A DNA stretch of 32,604 nucleotides from positions 1-32,604 of the forward strand of contig JANWJQ010000143.1 in the NCBI GenBank assembly GCA_025451875.1, in the 5' to 3' direction. Below, piece after piece: positions 1-6,467 of the stretch (its first letter is position 1; each line of letters opens with the position of its first letter). A program made the position numbers and the translations under genes. The notes below the pieces were generated by a model, which saw only the letters and a program-made list of their open reading frames with translations, did not search any database and had not been told where the DNA came from. The stretch comes from Rhizomicrobium sp. (GTDB lineage Bacteria > Pseudomonadota > Alphaproteobacteria > Micropepsales > Micropepsaceae).

Positions 1-1208
1 CCCGTATAGGCCACGCGCCACACGGTTTTTCCCGCGTCGTCGGCGACGAGAAGGCTTCCGTCCTTGGCGACAAGAAGGCCGGCCGGACGGCCCCAGACTT
101 GCGCGGGACTCGTTCCGGTTTTCGCAAAGCCGGTGAGAAAGTCTTCGTAGCCGCCAACAGGTTTGCCGTTCGCGAAATGCACGCGCACGACTTTGTATCC
201 GGTGGGCTTGCCGGAATTCCATGAACCGTGCAGCGACACGATTGCGTCGCCTTTGAAATCGGCGGGGAATTGCGTGCCCTCATAGAAGACAAGCCCGATC
301 GGCGCGGAATGCGACTGGAAAAGAAGATCGGGCGTTTTGGCTTTCGCGACCATGTCCGGCCGCTTGGCGCCGAATGTCGGATCGGGATTTTGGCCGATAT
401 AGGAATAGGGCCAGCCGTAGAATCCGCCCTTCTCCAGATGGGTGAGATAATCGGGAACGAGGCCGTCGCCATAACCGTCGCGCTCGTTCACTGTCACCCA
501 CACGGTGCTGGTGCCCGGATAGAAGGCGATACCGACCGGATTGCGCGTGCCGGTGGCGAAGGGCGTGAGCGTGCCGTCGGCATTGACCGTCTGCACGCTG
601 GCGCGCGTGGGTGCTTCGGTGTCTTCGACATTTCCACCGCTGCCGATGGCGAGATAAAGCTGGCCTGAGGGCGAGAAGGCGATGTCGCGCGTCCAATGAT
701 ATTCGGTGCCGCCGAAATCCTGTTTCGTGATGCGCGTCTTGTTGCCGGCTTTCAGCGCGCCGTCCTTGTAGTCGAGCTTCCACACCGCATCGACGTCGCC
801 GACATAGAGTGCACCGTCATGGAAGGCGAGGCCGTGCGGCCGGTTGAAGCCGGTGGCGAAGGTCGCGACCGTCGTCGCCTTGTCGGTGCCGCGCAGGATG
901 GTGATCGTTCCGGACTTTGGTTCCGCCAGAAACACATCGCCATTGGGCGCCAGCGCCATCCAGCGCGGATTGGTGAGACCCGACGCATAGACCGAAACCG
1001 TGAAGCCCTTGGGCGCGGCGGGTGCCACGCCTTCCGGACGGGGGACTGTCTTGGAGCGATTGTCGACGGCTGGCGTGATGAAAGGCTTGGGCAGATTGGA
1101 GGGGGAAACCGAATAATGCTTGCCGGGATAATCGGCCGGCACACCCGCTGCCTGCGTCGCCGCAGTAAGTCCAAGCACCATCAAGGAAATTCCCGCAATC
1201 ATCCGCAT
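1..1208 (-). CDS. PQQ-dependent sugar (sorbosone-type) dehydrogenase, 3' end cut by window
   Basis: About 402 codons read without a stop from ATG 1208 to the window edge; the C-terminus lies outside. The N-terminus (MRMIAGISLMVLGLTAATQA) is a signal peptide, so the enzyme should be periplasmic. The mature part has beta-propeller signatures of the soluble glucose/sorbosone dehydrogenase family (COG2133): GLTNPRWMALAPNGDVFLAE, GFNRPHGLAFHDGALYVGD, TRDIAFSPSGQLYLAIGSGG, GTRNPVGIAFYPG, HGSWN and GRPAGLLVAKDGSLLVADD near the clipped end. Family members oxidise aldoses or sorbosone with PQQ; the substrate here cannot be told. The product is probably nearly complete, since relatives are about 400-450 aa. 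A second in-frame ATG lies two codons downstream. It is transcribed divergently from the FliL-like gene across 82 bp. The family call is firm; the activity is inferred. Confidence 0.88.
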   Translation of the reverse strand, partial: MRMIAGISLMVLGLTAATQAAGVPADYPGKHYSVSPSNLPKPFITPAVDNRSKTVPRPEGVAPAAPKGFTVSVYASGLTNPRWMALAPNGDVFLAEPKSGTITILRGTDKATTVATFATGFNRPHGLAFHDGALYVGDVDAVWKLDYKDGALKAGNKTRITKQDFGGTEYHWTRDIAFSPSGQLYLAIGSGGNVEDTEAPTRASVQTVNADGTLTPFATGTRNPVGIAFYPGTSTVWVTVNERDGYGDGLVPDYLTHLEKGGFYGWPYSYIGQNPDPTFGAKRPDMVAKAKTPDLLFQSHSAPIGLVFYEGTQFPADFKGDAIVSLHGSWNSGKPTGYKVVRVHFANGKPVGGYEDFLTGFAKTGTSPAQVWGRPAGLLVAKDGSLLVADDAGKTVWRVAYT

Positions 1209-1290
1209 GCCTATGTTCTCCGTGCCAAGTTTCGTAAACGACTAATTTACCTTCGCGGCACACCTTCGGGGCGAACGCGCGAGAACCGCC

Positions 1291-1704
1291 ATGCGATCCC
1301 TCATCTTCGCCTTTCTGATGTTGGCGCCTTTCACCTTGCCGGCCGTGGCCGAGGATAAGCCCGCGCCCGATCACAAGGAAACCCAGTCCGACAGCTTCAT
1401 CATGCTCGAGCCGATGTATGTGACGGTTGTGGATGCGGGCCGTCCGCAAGGCATGCTGCTGGTCGCCATCGGCCTGGACGTTCCCGACGCGAGCCTGCGG
1501 GCCGAGGTCAATCATGGCTTGCCGGTGTTGCGCGACGAATATGTGCGCAGCCTGATGGCATTTTCTGCCGCCGCAGTGCGTCCCTATGAGCAGCCGGATG
1601 TCGGCATGATCGCCGACCGGCTGCAGCGGTTGACCGACAAGGCGCTGCACAAGAAAGGCGCGCGCGTTCTGCTCGCGCAGGTCGCGCTTCAGAAAAAGCG
1701 CTAG
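1291..1704 (+). CDS. Small exported FliL-like protein
   Basis: 137 aa. A signal peptide with probable cleavage after AVA (residue 20) is followed by a roughly 100-residue domain. Its pattern resembles the periplasmic part of FliL: a strand segment LEPMYVTVVDAGRPQGMLLVAIGLDV, a helix in which paired acidic/basic residues precede LPVLRDEYVRSLM, and a closing strand ARVLLAQVALQ. FliL normally has an N-terminal transmembrane anchor and sits in a flagellar operon. This protein instead has what looks like a cleavable signal, and no flagellar gene is in the window. It may be a stand-alone relative working as a periplasmic stomatin-like or scaffold protein. Its stop codon overlaps that of the convergent EF-hand gene (CTAG at 1701-1704). 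The FliL relation rests on pattern recognition only. Confidence 0.6.
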   Translation: MRSLIFAFLMLAPFTLPAVAEDKPAPDHKETQSDSFIMLEPMYVTVVDAGRPQGMLLVAIGLDVPDASLRAEVNHGLPVLRDEYVRSLMAFSAAAVRPYEQPDVGMIADRLQRLTDKALHKKGARVLLAQVALQKKR

Positions 1705-2549
1705 GCGCTGATCGACGTCGTGCCACTCGCCCCAGCGAGCTGGTTCAACAGCGAAACAACCATCGAACCGGGCGATTGCGTGTTCTGCTGCGTCTGATAG
1801 GCGTTAAAAGCTTTGGCGAAATCCGCCGAGGTGAGTGCGTTTGAGCCGCTGGTGTTGAGTGCCGCGAAATCGCTGGACGCATCCGCCGCAGTGCCGCCAT
1901 TCGCGGTGATGAAGCTGGAGAATTCGTCTTCGCTTACCGATCCGTCGTCATTGCCGTCCAGAGCTTGCAGCAACGCGCTGGCGGTATTGTCGGCTTGCTC
2001 GTTCGCGCCGCCGCTCTTGTGATAATGGTGGCCGCCATGTGTTTGATGGGCTTGCTGCGCCTGCGACACAGCGTTCGCCATCTGGCTTTCGCTGATGCCG
2101 GACGAACTGCCGCCTGCCGAGTTGGTCTGATTGAGTGTGCTGAACAGCGAATCCGCCTGCCCCTGCGTGCCGCCCTGTTTTTCGATGTAGGACTCCATCT
2201 CGCTCTGCGAGACGTTCCCGTCGCCATCGCTGTCCATGGCCGAGAAGAGCTGCTGCACGGGATTGGCCGCGCTGCTCGATGAAGACGCGCTGGTAGGTGT
2301 CGCGGCGGTTGCGCCGCTTTGGGCCTGCAGGGACATCAACGCCATCAGCATGTCGCCGCTCAAGGGCGACGTGGGCGGAGCCGAAATGGCGCTTTTGCCG
2401 GCGCCAGGCATCGCCTGCTGAAACGCACTCGTCGCCACCGTGGAGGTCGAACTGGTGGACGAGGAAGACGTCGCCGAGCTGGATGACAGCTTGGACAGCA
2501 GCGTGGAGAGCAATTGACTCGCGGCGCCTGCCGCGGCTGCAACCATCAT
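1701..2549 (-). CDS. Ser/Ala-rich EF-hand calcium-binding protein
   Basis: 282 aa. Two canonical EF-hand loops are visible: DSDGDGNVSQSE (residues 106-117) and DGNDDGSVSEDE (198-209). Each has Asp at positions 1, 3 or 5 and Glu at 12. A third weak repeat, LNTSGSNALTSADF (about 231-244), looks like a degenerate hand. Residues 20-95 are a low-complexity Ser/Thr/Ala linker, and residues 169-178 hold a His cluster (QTHGGHHYHK) that could bind transition metals. There is no clear signal peptide, although the first 20 residues are Ala/Leu-rich. The start is supported by GGAG eight bases upstream. Similar EF-hand proteins occur in many proteobacteria without a known role. Calcium binding is likely; its job is unknown. 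The stop overlaps that of the convergent FliL-like gene. Confidence 0.8.
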   Translation of the reverse strand: MMVAAAAGAASQLLSTLLSKLSSSSATSSSSTSSTSTVATSAFQQAMPGAGKSAISAPPTSPLSGDMLMALMSLQAQSGATAATPTSASSSSSAANPVQQLFSAMDSDGDGNVSQSEMESYIEKQGGTQGQADSLFSTLNQTNSAGGSSSGISESQMANAVSQAQQAHQTHGGHHYHKSGGANEQADNTASALLQALDGNDDGSVSEDEFSSFITANGGTAADASSDFAALNTSGSNALTSADFAKAFNAYQTQQNTQSPGSMVVSLLNQLAGASGTTSISA

Positions 2550-2760
2550 GACGGACTCCGGAAAGATAATTCGGTTGGATCACACGCCCGAATTCTTCCG
2601 GCTTCGATCCTCTAGCGAGGATTATGCCGCTGTCATGTTGGTCTGTGTGTTGTGCCCACGCTTCAAAAACAGGCTGAACGAAACCCTACCCGCGATACTC
2701 TCGCGACAAATGTGGAAGAAGCTGCGTAGCGCGCGCGGCAGGAACTGCCGGGCAAAAACG

Positions 2761-3549
2761 TCACATCGCCGAAATGCCGCCGTCCACTTTCAATTCCGCG
2801 CCGGTGACGAATTTGGATTCGTCGGAAGCGAGATAAAGAACGGCATAAGCAATGTCGTCCGGCTCGCCGATGGTGCCGAGCGGCACCTGGCGCGCGAGTT
2901 TCGCATAGGCTTCTTCCTTGCCGAAACGCTGCACCAGGGGATCGAGGATCGGCGTGGCGATGAACACCGGATGCACCGAGTTGGAGCGGATGCGATAGCC
3001 CTTGCGCGCGCAATGCAGCGCCACGGATTTGGACAGATGGCGCACCGCGGCCTTGGCGGAATTGTAGGCGGCCATATTGTGCCCCGCGATGATGCCGGAG
3101 ATGGAGGAGATGTTGACGATGGAGCCGCCCAGGCCGGTCGCCTTCACCGTTTCCGCCATCATCGGAATGGCGTATTTGCAGCCGAGGAACACGCTGTCCA
3201 GATCGATTTCGTGCACGCGCTTCCAGTCTTCGAAGCTCGTGGCTTCCACATCCGAGCCGGCGCTGATGCCGGCATTGTTGACCAGCACATGCAATCCGCC
3301 GAATGCCTTATGCGTCTCCGCCAGCGCGTGAACCCATTGCTCGGGCTGCGTGACGTCATGCTTGATGGCGATAGCGGCGCCTTTGCGCGTGGCGTTGATC
3401 TGCTCGGCGACCTTCCGGGCGCCTTCGATATTCACGTCCGTGATGGCGACGCGCGCGCCTTCCTTCGCCAGCATCCGCGCCGCCGCTTCGCCCAATCCCT
3501 GTGCGCCGCCGGTGATGAGCGCAATCTTGCCTTCGACACGTCCTGTCAC
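2761..3549 (-). CDS. Short-chain dehydrogenase/reductase (classical SDR)
   Basis: 262 aa from GTG 3549. This start is chosen because GGGAGA lies just upstream and it follows the crotonase stop by two bases; the longer reading frame upstream only overlaps the crotonase gene. Classical SDR motifs are present: cofactor loop TGGAQGLG (13-20), D38 at the end of beta2 (suggesting NAD preference), NNAG (91-94), catalytic S149, and Y162-x3-K166 (YNSAK). The C-terminus GAELKVDGGISAM is typical. It resembles cyclohexanol or 3-hydroxysteroid dehydrogenases and should oxidise a secondary alcohol or reduce the ketone. It is the last gene of the tetR-SDR-crotonase-SDR operon, where a hydratase next to a dehydrogenase fits beta-oxidation-like chemistry. 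The substrate is unknown. Confidence 0.92.
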   Translation of the reverse strand: MTGRVEGKIALITGGAQGLGEAAARMLAKEGARVAITDVNIEGARKVAEQINATRKGAAIAIKHDVTQPEQWVHALAETHKAFGGLHVLVNNAGISAGSDVEATSFEDWKRVHEIDLDSVFLGCKYAIPMMAETVKATGLGGSIVNISSISGIIAGHNMAAYNSAKAAVRHLSKSVALHCARKGYRIRSNSVHPVFIATPILDPLVQRFGKEEAYAKLARQVPLGTIGEPDDIAYAVLYLASDESKFVTGAELKVDGGISAM

Positions 3550-3551
3550 GT

Positions 3552-4355
3552 CTATCTCCCGGTGAATTTCGGTTCGCGTTTTTCGAGGAAGGCCTTGATC
3601 GCCTCGCGATAATCCTCGCTGGTGGTGGCGAGCGCGTATTGATCCGCGTCCATGAAGCTTGTGGCGGGATGGAGCGCGTTGGCAACTGCGTTCACGGATT
3701 GCTTGGTCATGCGCACGGCGTTGGGCGGAAGTTTCGCGGTTTTCTTCGCCCACTTGTTCGCTACGACCAACGCTTCGCCGTCTTCGGCCACTTCATCACA
3801 TAGGCCCCATAGCGCAGCTTCTTCGGCGCCGACATCTTCGCCATACATAATGAAGCGCTTGGCGCGTGCGGGGCCGACGAGCGAGACGATGCGCGGCACA
3901 GAATGCCAGCTCATGTTCATGCCCAGCGGAATTTCGGGAAGCCGCATGGTGGCGGAGCGCGCCATGATGCGGAAATCGCACGCCGCCGCCAGTGCCGCGC
4001 CGCCGCCGATGCAGTATTTCTCGATGGCGCAGATGGTGACCTGCTCCATCTTTTCCCACGCATCGCACAGGTCGGGACCGATGCGGACCATGTGGCGGCG
4101 TTCCAGCAACCCGTTCGCCTTGCGCCGGTCCATCGCCGGATCTTTCAAATCCGCGCCCGCGGTGAACGCGCCTTTGGACGTGAGAATGACAGCCTGCGTT
4201 TCCAGATCGTCCGCAAAGCTCTTCGCGGTTTCGGTGAGCTCCAGGATCGCCTGGCGCGACAGCGCGTTGCGCCCATCGCCACGGTCGAACGTCACCACCG
4301 CGACGCCGTCCGCGCGCGACACGGTGATGAAATCGCCGATCTTCGCCTCGCTCAT
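3552..4355 (-). CDS. Enoyl-CoA hydratase/isomerase (crotonase) family protein
   Basis: 267 aa, the full crotonase length. The first oxyanion-hole segment is FTAGADLKD (64-72) and the second is the CIGGGAALAAACDFRIMA block (115-132). Glu141 in RLPEIPLGM matches the second catalytic Glu of classical enoyl-CoA hydratase (Glu164 of the rat enzyme). The position of the first catalytic Glu (Glu144, in GGGCE) is Ala121 here. One-Glu crotonases often act as isomerases, hydrolases or other variants, so simple hydratase activity should not be assumed. The ATG overlaps the upstream SDR stop (ATGA at 4352-4355), indicating translational coupling, and the next SDR starts two bases after its stop. It probably acts on an acyl-CoA in the cytoplasm. 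Confidence 0.92.
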   Translation of the reverse strand: MSEAKIGDFITVSRADGVAVVTFDRGDGRNALSRQAILELTETAKSFADDLETQAVILTSKGAFTAGADLKDPAMDRRKANGLLERRHMVRIGPDLCDAWEKMEQVTICAIEKYCIGGGAALAAACDFRIMARSATMRLPEIPLGMNMSWHSVPRIVSLVGPARAKRFIMYGEDVGAEEAALWGLCDEVAEDGEALVVANKWAKKTAKLPPNAVRMTKQSVNAVANALHPATSFMDADQYALATTSEDYREAIKAFLEKREPKFTGR

Positions 4356-5152
4356 TTCGGCGATTGTAGATTCTTCACGATACCAAGCAATGTGTTACGT
4401 GGCAGATAGGCGGTGGCGCCGGCGAGAATCTTGTTGCGCAGGCCGGTGATGACAACGCGCGTATTCTTCTGGAAGCCTTTGTAGCCCTGCTTGGCCACCG
4501 CCATGGACGGCATGGCCGCGCCCGCATTCGACAGCTTCGTCTTGCCGGTGCCTGCACGCTCGCGGAATTTGCTCACCGTCGGGCCGGGGCAAAGGCAGCT
4601 CACATGCACGCCCGTGCCTTCGGCTTCTTTCCACAAAGCTTCGGAGAGCGAGAGCACGAAGGCCTTGCTGGCATAATAGGTCGCCATCAGCGGGCCGGGC
4701 TGGAAGGCGGCGGTGGAGGCGACATTGAGAACGCCGCCGCGCCTGTTCTTCATCATTGAGGGCCAATAGATCTGCGTCAGCTCCAAGAGCGCGCGAACAT
4801 TGAGATCGACCATGCCGAGCTGCTCCTCGGCCTTTGAACCATCCATGCCGCCGGCGATGCCGTAACCAGCATTGTTCACCAGCACATCGACATTGAGGCC
4901 CTTCGCGGCGATCTCCTGCGCGAGTTTTGTGCCGCCGCCATGCGCGCCCAGATCGAGCGCGACAGGCGTGGCGGTGATCTTGTATTGCGTCGCGAGTTTG
5001 TCCGCCGCCTGTTTCAGCGCATCGGCGCTGCGCGCGGTGAGAATGAGATTGTAGCCGTCCTTCGCGAAACATTCCGCGAGATCCAGTCCGATGCCATAAG
5101 AAGCGCCGGTGATGAGCGCGGTCTGTCCGTCGCCCTTGCGTTTGCGTGCCAT
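4352..5152 (-). CDS. SDR family NAD(P)-dependent oxidoreductase (DltE/YqjQ-like)
   Basis: 266 aa. It shows the cofactor motif TGASYGIG (15-22), VNNAGYG in the middle, and active-site Tyr-x3-Lys in YYASKAF. The Arg in LTARSADALK after beta2 suggests NADP(H). The C-terminal part (SCLCPGPTVSKFRERAG) fits the COG0300 group of SDRs rather than the beta-ketoacyl-ACP reductase type, so it differs from the other SDR in this operon. The start is well supported by GGAGGAA seven bases upstream. It is the first enzyme gene after tetR (30-bp gap) and is coupled to the crotonase gene by an ATGA overlap. The reaction is unknown; lipid or fatty-aldehyde metabolism is a reasonable guess. Confidence 0.9.
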   Translation of the reverse strand: MARKRKGDGQTALITGASYGIGLDLAECFAKDGYNLILTARSADALKQAADKLATQYKITATPVALDLGAHGGGTKLAQEIAAKGLNVDVLVNNAGYGIAGGMDGSKAEEQLGMVDLNVRALLELTQIYWPSMMKNRRGGVLNVASTAAFQPGPLMATYYASKAFVLSLSEALWKEAEGTGVHVSCLCPGPTVSKFRERAGTGKTKLSNAGAAMPSMAVAKQGYKGFQKNTRVVITGLRNKILAGATAYLPRNTLLGIVKNLQSPK

Positions 5153-5182
5153 ATCAATTTCCTCCGTTAAAATGATGGACGA

Positions 5183-5776
5183 TCAATCGTTTGCGATGGC
5201 GCGCCATAGCGCGTCTTCCATCGCGTCTGATGCATGTGCATCGAATTTGAGCGATCCACTGGCGGAAAACTTCGTGAGGCCCGCGGCCGCGCCCCACATC
5301 AGCGCGACCACCATCACCGGATCGAGATCGCGGATATCGCCGCGCCGGCGTCCATCGCGCACGAAGCTCTCGGCGGCCTTCGCGTAGGTTTTGGACAGCG
5401 CGCGGCTTTCATCGTCGAGATAGGCGCCATGGTGATGCAGATCCATGAAGCGGATGGCGCGCGGGTTCTCGCGCGCGAACAGCGTCATGCGTTGCCAGTA
5501 GAGGGAGAATATCTCGCGTGTCGGAAGGCCGGGCTCAATCGGTGCGAGAACGGCGGTGTTGTAGCTCTGCTTGAGCGACCGGTAGAGCGCGTTGACCAGA
5601 GCATCCTTGGTTTCGAAATAGCGATAGACAGTGCCGACCGCGACACCCGCTTTCGCAGCGATCTCCGGCACGGCGACCCCGTCATAGCCGCGCGTCTCGA
5701 ACAGGCCGAGCGCCGCTTCGAGAAGCTTTTCCCGCTTGTCGTCCGCCGGTTTCGTCTTTGCTTTTTCCGTTTGCAC
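5183..5776 (-). CDS. TetR/AcrR family transcriptional regulator of the SDR-crotonase operon
   Basis: 197 aa from GTG 5776. There is no strong Shine-Dalgarno, and no ATG in frame upstream. The N-terminal HTH is clear: LLEAALGLFETRGYDGVAVP, IAAKAGVAVGTVYRYF (about 40-54), ETKDALVNAL. The remaining about 130 residues are the helical ligand/dimer domain, which includes the MDLHHHG segment. It heads the operon with SDR, crotonase and SDR, 30 bp ahead of the next gene. A perfect 20-bp palindrome lies 16-35 bp upstream of its start, so autorepression and operon control by an acyl-CoA or similar inducer is the natural model. The family call is certain; the ligand is unknown. Confidence 0.93.
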   Translation of the reverse strand: MQTEKAKTKPADDKREKLLEAALGLFETRGYDGVAVPEIAAKAGVAVGTVYRYFETKDALVNALYRSLKQSYNTAVLAPIEPGLPTREIFSLYWQRMTLFARENPRAIRFMDLHHHGAYLDDESRALSKTYAKAAESFVRDGRRRGDIRDLDPVMVVALMWGAAAGLTKFSASGSLKFDAHASDAMEDALWRAIAND

Positions 5777-5791
5777 GCCGGATATCCAGAA

Positions 5792-5811
5792 ATGAATGAA
5801 CGTTCATTCAT
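5792..5811. promoter_or_regulatory. Palindromic TetR operator (20 bp)
   Basis: A perfect inverted repeat with half-site ATGAATGAAC and no spacer. It sits directly upstream of the minus-strand tetR start (5776) and 74 bp before the plus-strand tetR start (5886). The shape is typical of TetR-family operators. It most probably binds the product of the 5183-5776 gene. Confidence 0.75.
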
Positions 5812-5865
5812 ATCGGGTTAGGCCGCTCGAAATCAAGCCCATGGGGCCTCTTGAAAAGTTTCTCT

Positions 5866-5890
5866 GCCATGTATACACTGTATACATGGC
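5866..5890. promoter_or_regulatory. 25-bp palindrome covering a tetR start codon; putative operator
   Basis: A perfect inverted repeat with half-site GCCATGTATACA, one central C, and the complementary half. The ATG of the downstream TetR gene (5886-5888) lies inside the right half. A -35-like TTGAAA (5851-5856) and a -10-like TATACA (5872-5877, 15-bp spacing) would place the transcription start at or within two bases of that ATG, implying a leaderless mRNA. Repressor bound here would cover both the -10 and the start codon. The palindrome is seen directly; the promoter boxes are inferred. Confidence 0.7.
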
Positions 5891-6467
5891 AACGAAAGAC
5901 CAAATTTTGGTGGCTGCGCGGGCGGCGTTCGACCGCGACGGGCCGGAAGGGCTCTCCATGCGCGAGATCGCGAAGGATGTCGGCGTCACGCCCATGGCGA
6001 TTTATCGCCATTACGAAAACAAACAGGCGCTGATCGATGCCCTGGTGCTGGACGCACTGGACGAATGGTCGGCCATCGTCGCCGCAATCCCGCCTGCCGG
6101 GCCGCTCGACTGGTTGGGCGCCATCGGCGCGGCCCATCTGGAATTCGCGTTGAAGACGCCGCGGCGCTACGAAGCGGCGTTCCTCACGCACACGACCAAA
6201 GCGCGGCGTTATCCCGACGATTTCGTCGCCGGGCAATCCCCCGCCGGCGCGCTGCAATTGCGATTGATCGAAGCGCTGATGGCGCAAGGTGTGCTCAAGG
6301 CGTCGTCGCCTGTCGAAGTGCTGGTGACGAATGCGGCGCTGAGCCAGGGCCTCATCACGCTCTATCGCGCGGGTCGCATGGCCGGCGGCGAAGTCGAATT
6401 TCGCGAGCTTTATCTGCGCGCCACCCAGCGCAGCACCCAGGCCTTCATGACGGAGAGACATCCATGA
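5886..6467 (+). CDS. TetR/AcrR family regulator coupled to the Lnt-like gene
   Basis: 193 aa from ATG 5886 (MATKDQILVAARAAF). This start matches the usual TetR N-terminus; the longer reading frame from 5796 only reads through the palindromic DNA. The HTH is IAKDVGVTPMAIYRHYENKQALIDAL (about 28-53). The C-terminal domain is about 135 residues, and its ligand cannot be predicted. There is no Shine-Dalgarno before the ATG, which sits in the palindrome at 5866-5890, so the mRNA may be leaderless. The stop overlaps the next ATG (ATGA at 6464-6467), so the regulator and the Lnt-like protein are translationally coupled. Autoregulation of this two-gene unit is inferred. Confidence 0.93.
   Translation: MATKDQILVAARAAFDRDGPEGLSMREIAKDVGVTPMAIYRHYENKQALIDALVLDALDEWSAIVAAIPPAGPLDWLGAIGAAHLEFALKTPRRYEAAFLTHTTKARRYPDDFVAGQSPAGALQLRLIEALMAQGVLKASSPVEVLVTNAALSQGLITLYRAGRMAGGEVEFRELYLRATQRSTQAFMTERHP

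Noticed and set aside
817..1650. 277-codon minus-strand frame across the divergent intergenic region
   Set aside because: It overlaps both the sugar dehydrogenase (same strand, other frame) and the FliL-like gene; the sequence is low-complexity and unlike any family.
2548..3612. 354-codon plus-strand frame
   Set aside because: Antisense to the SDR gene that has full SDR motifs; the translation is Arg/His/Gly-rich and shows no domain.
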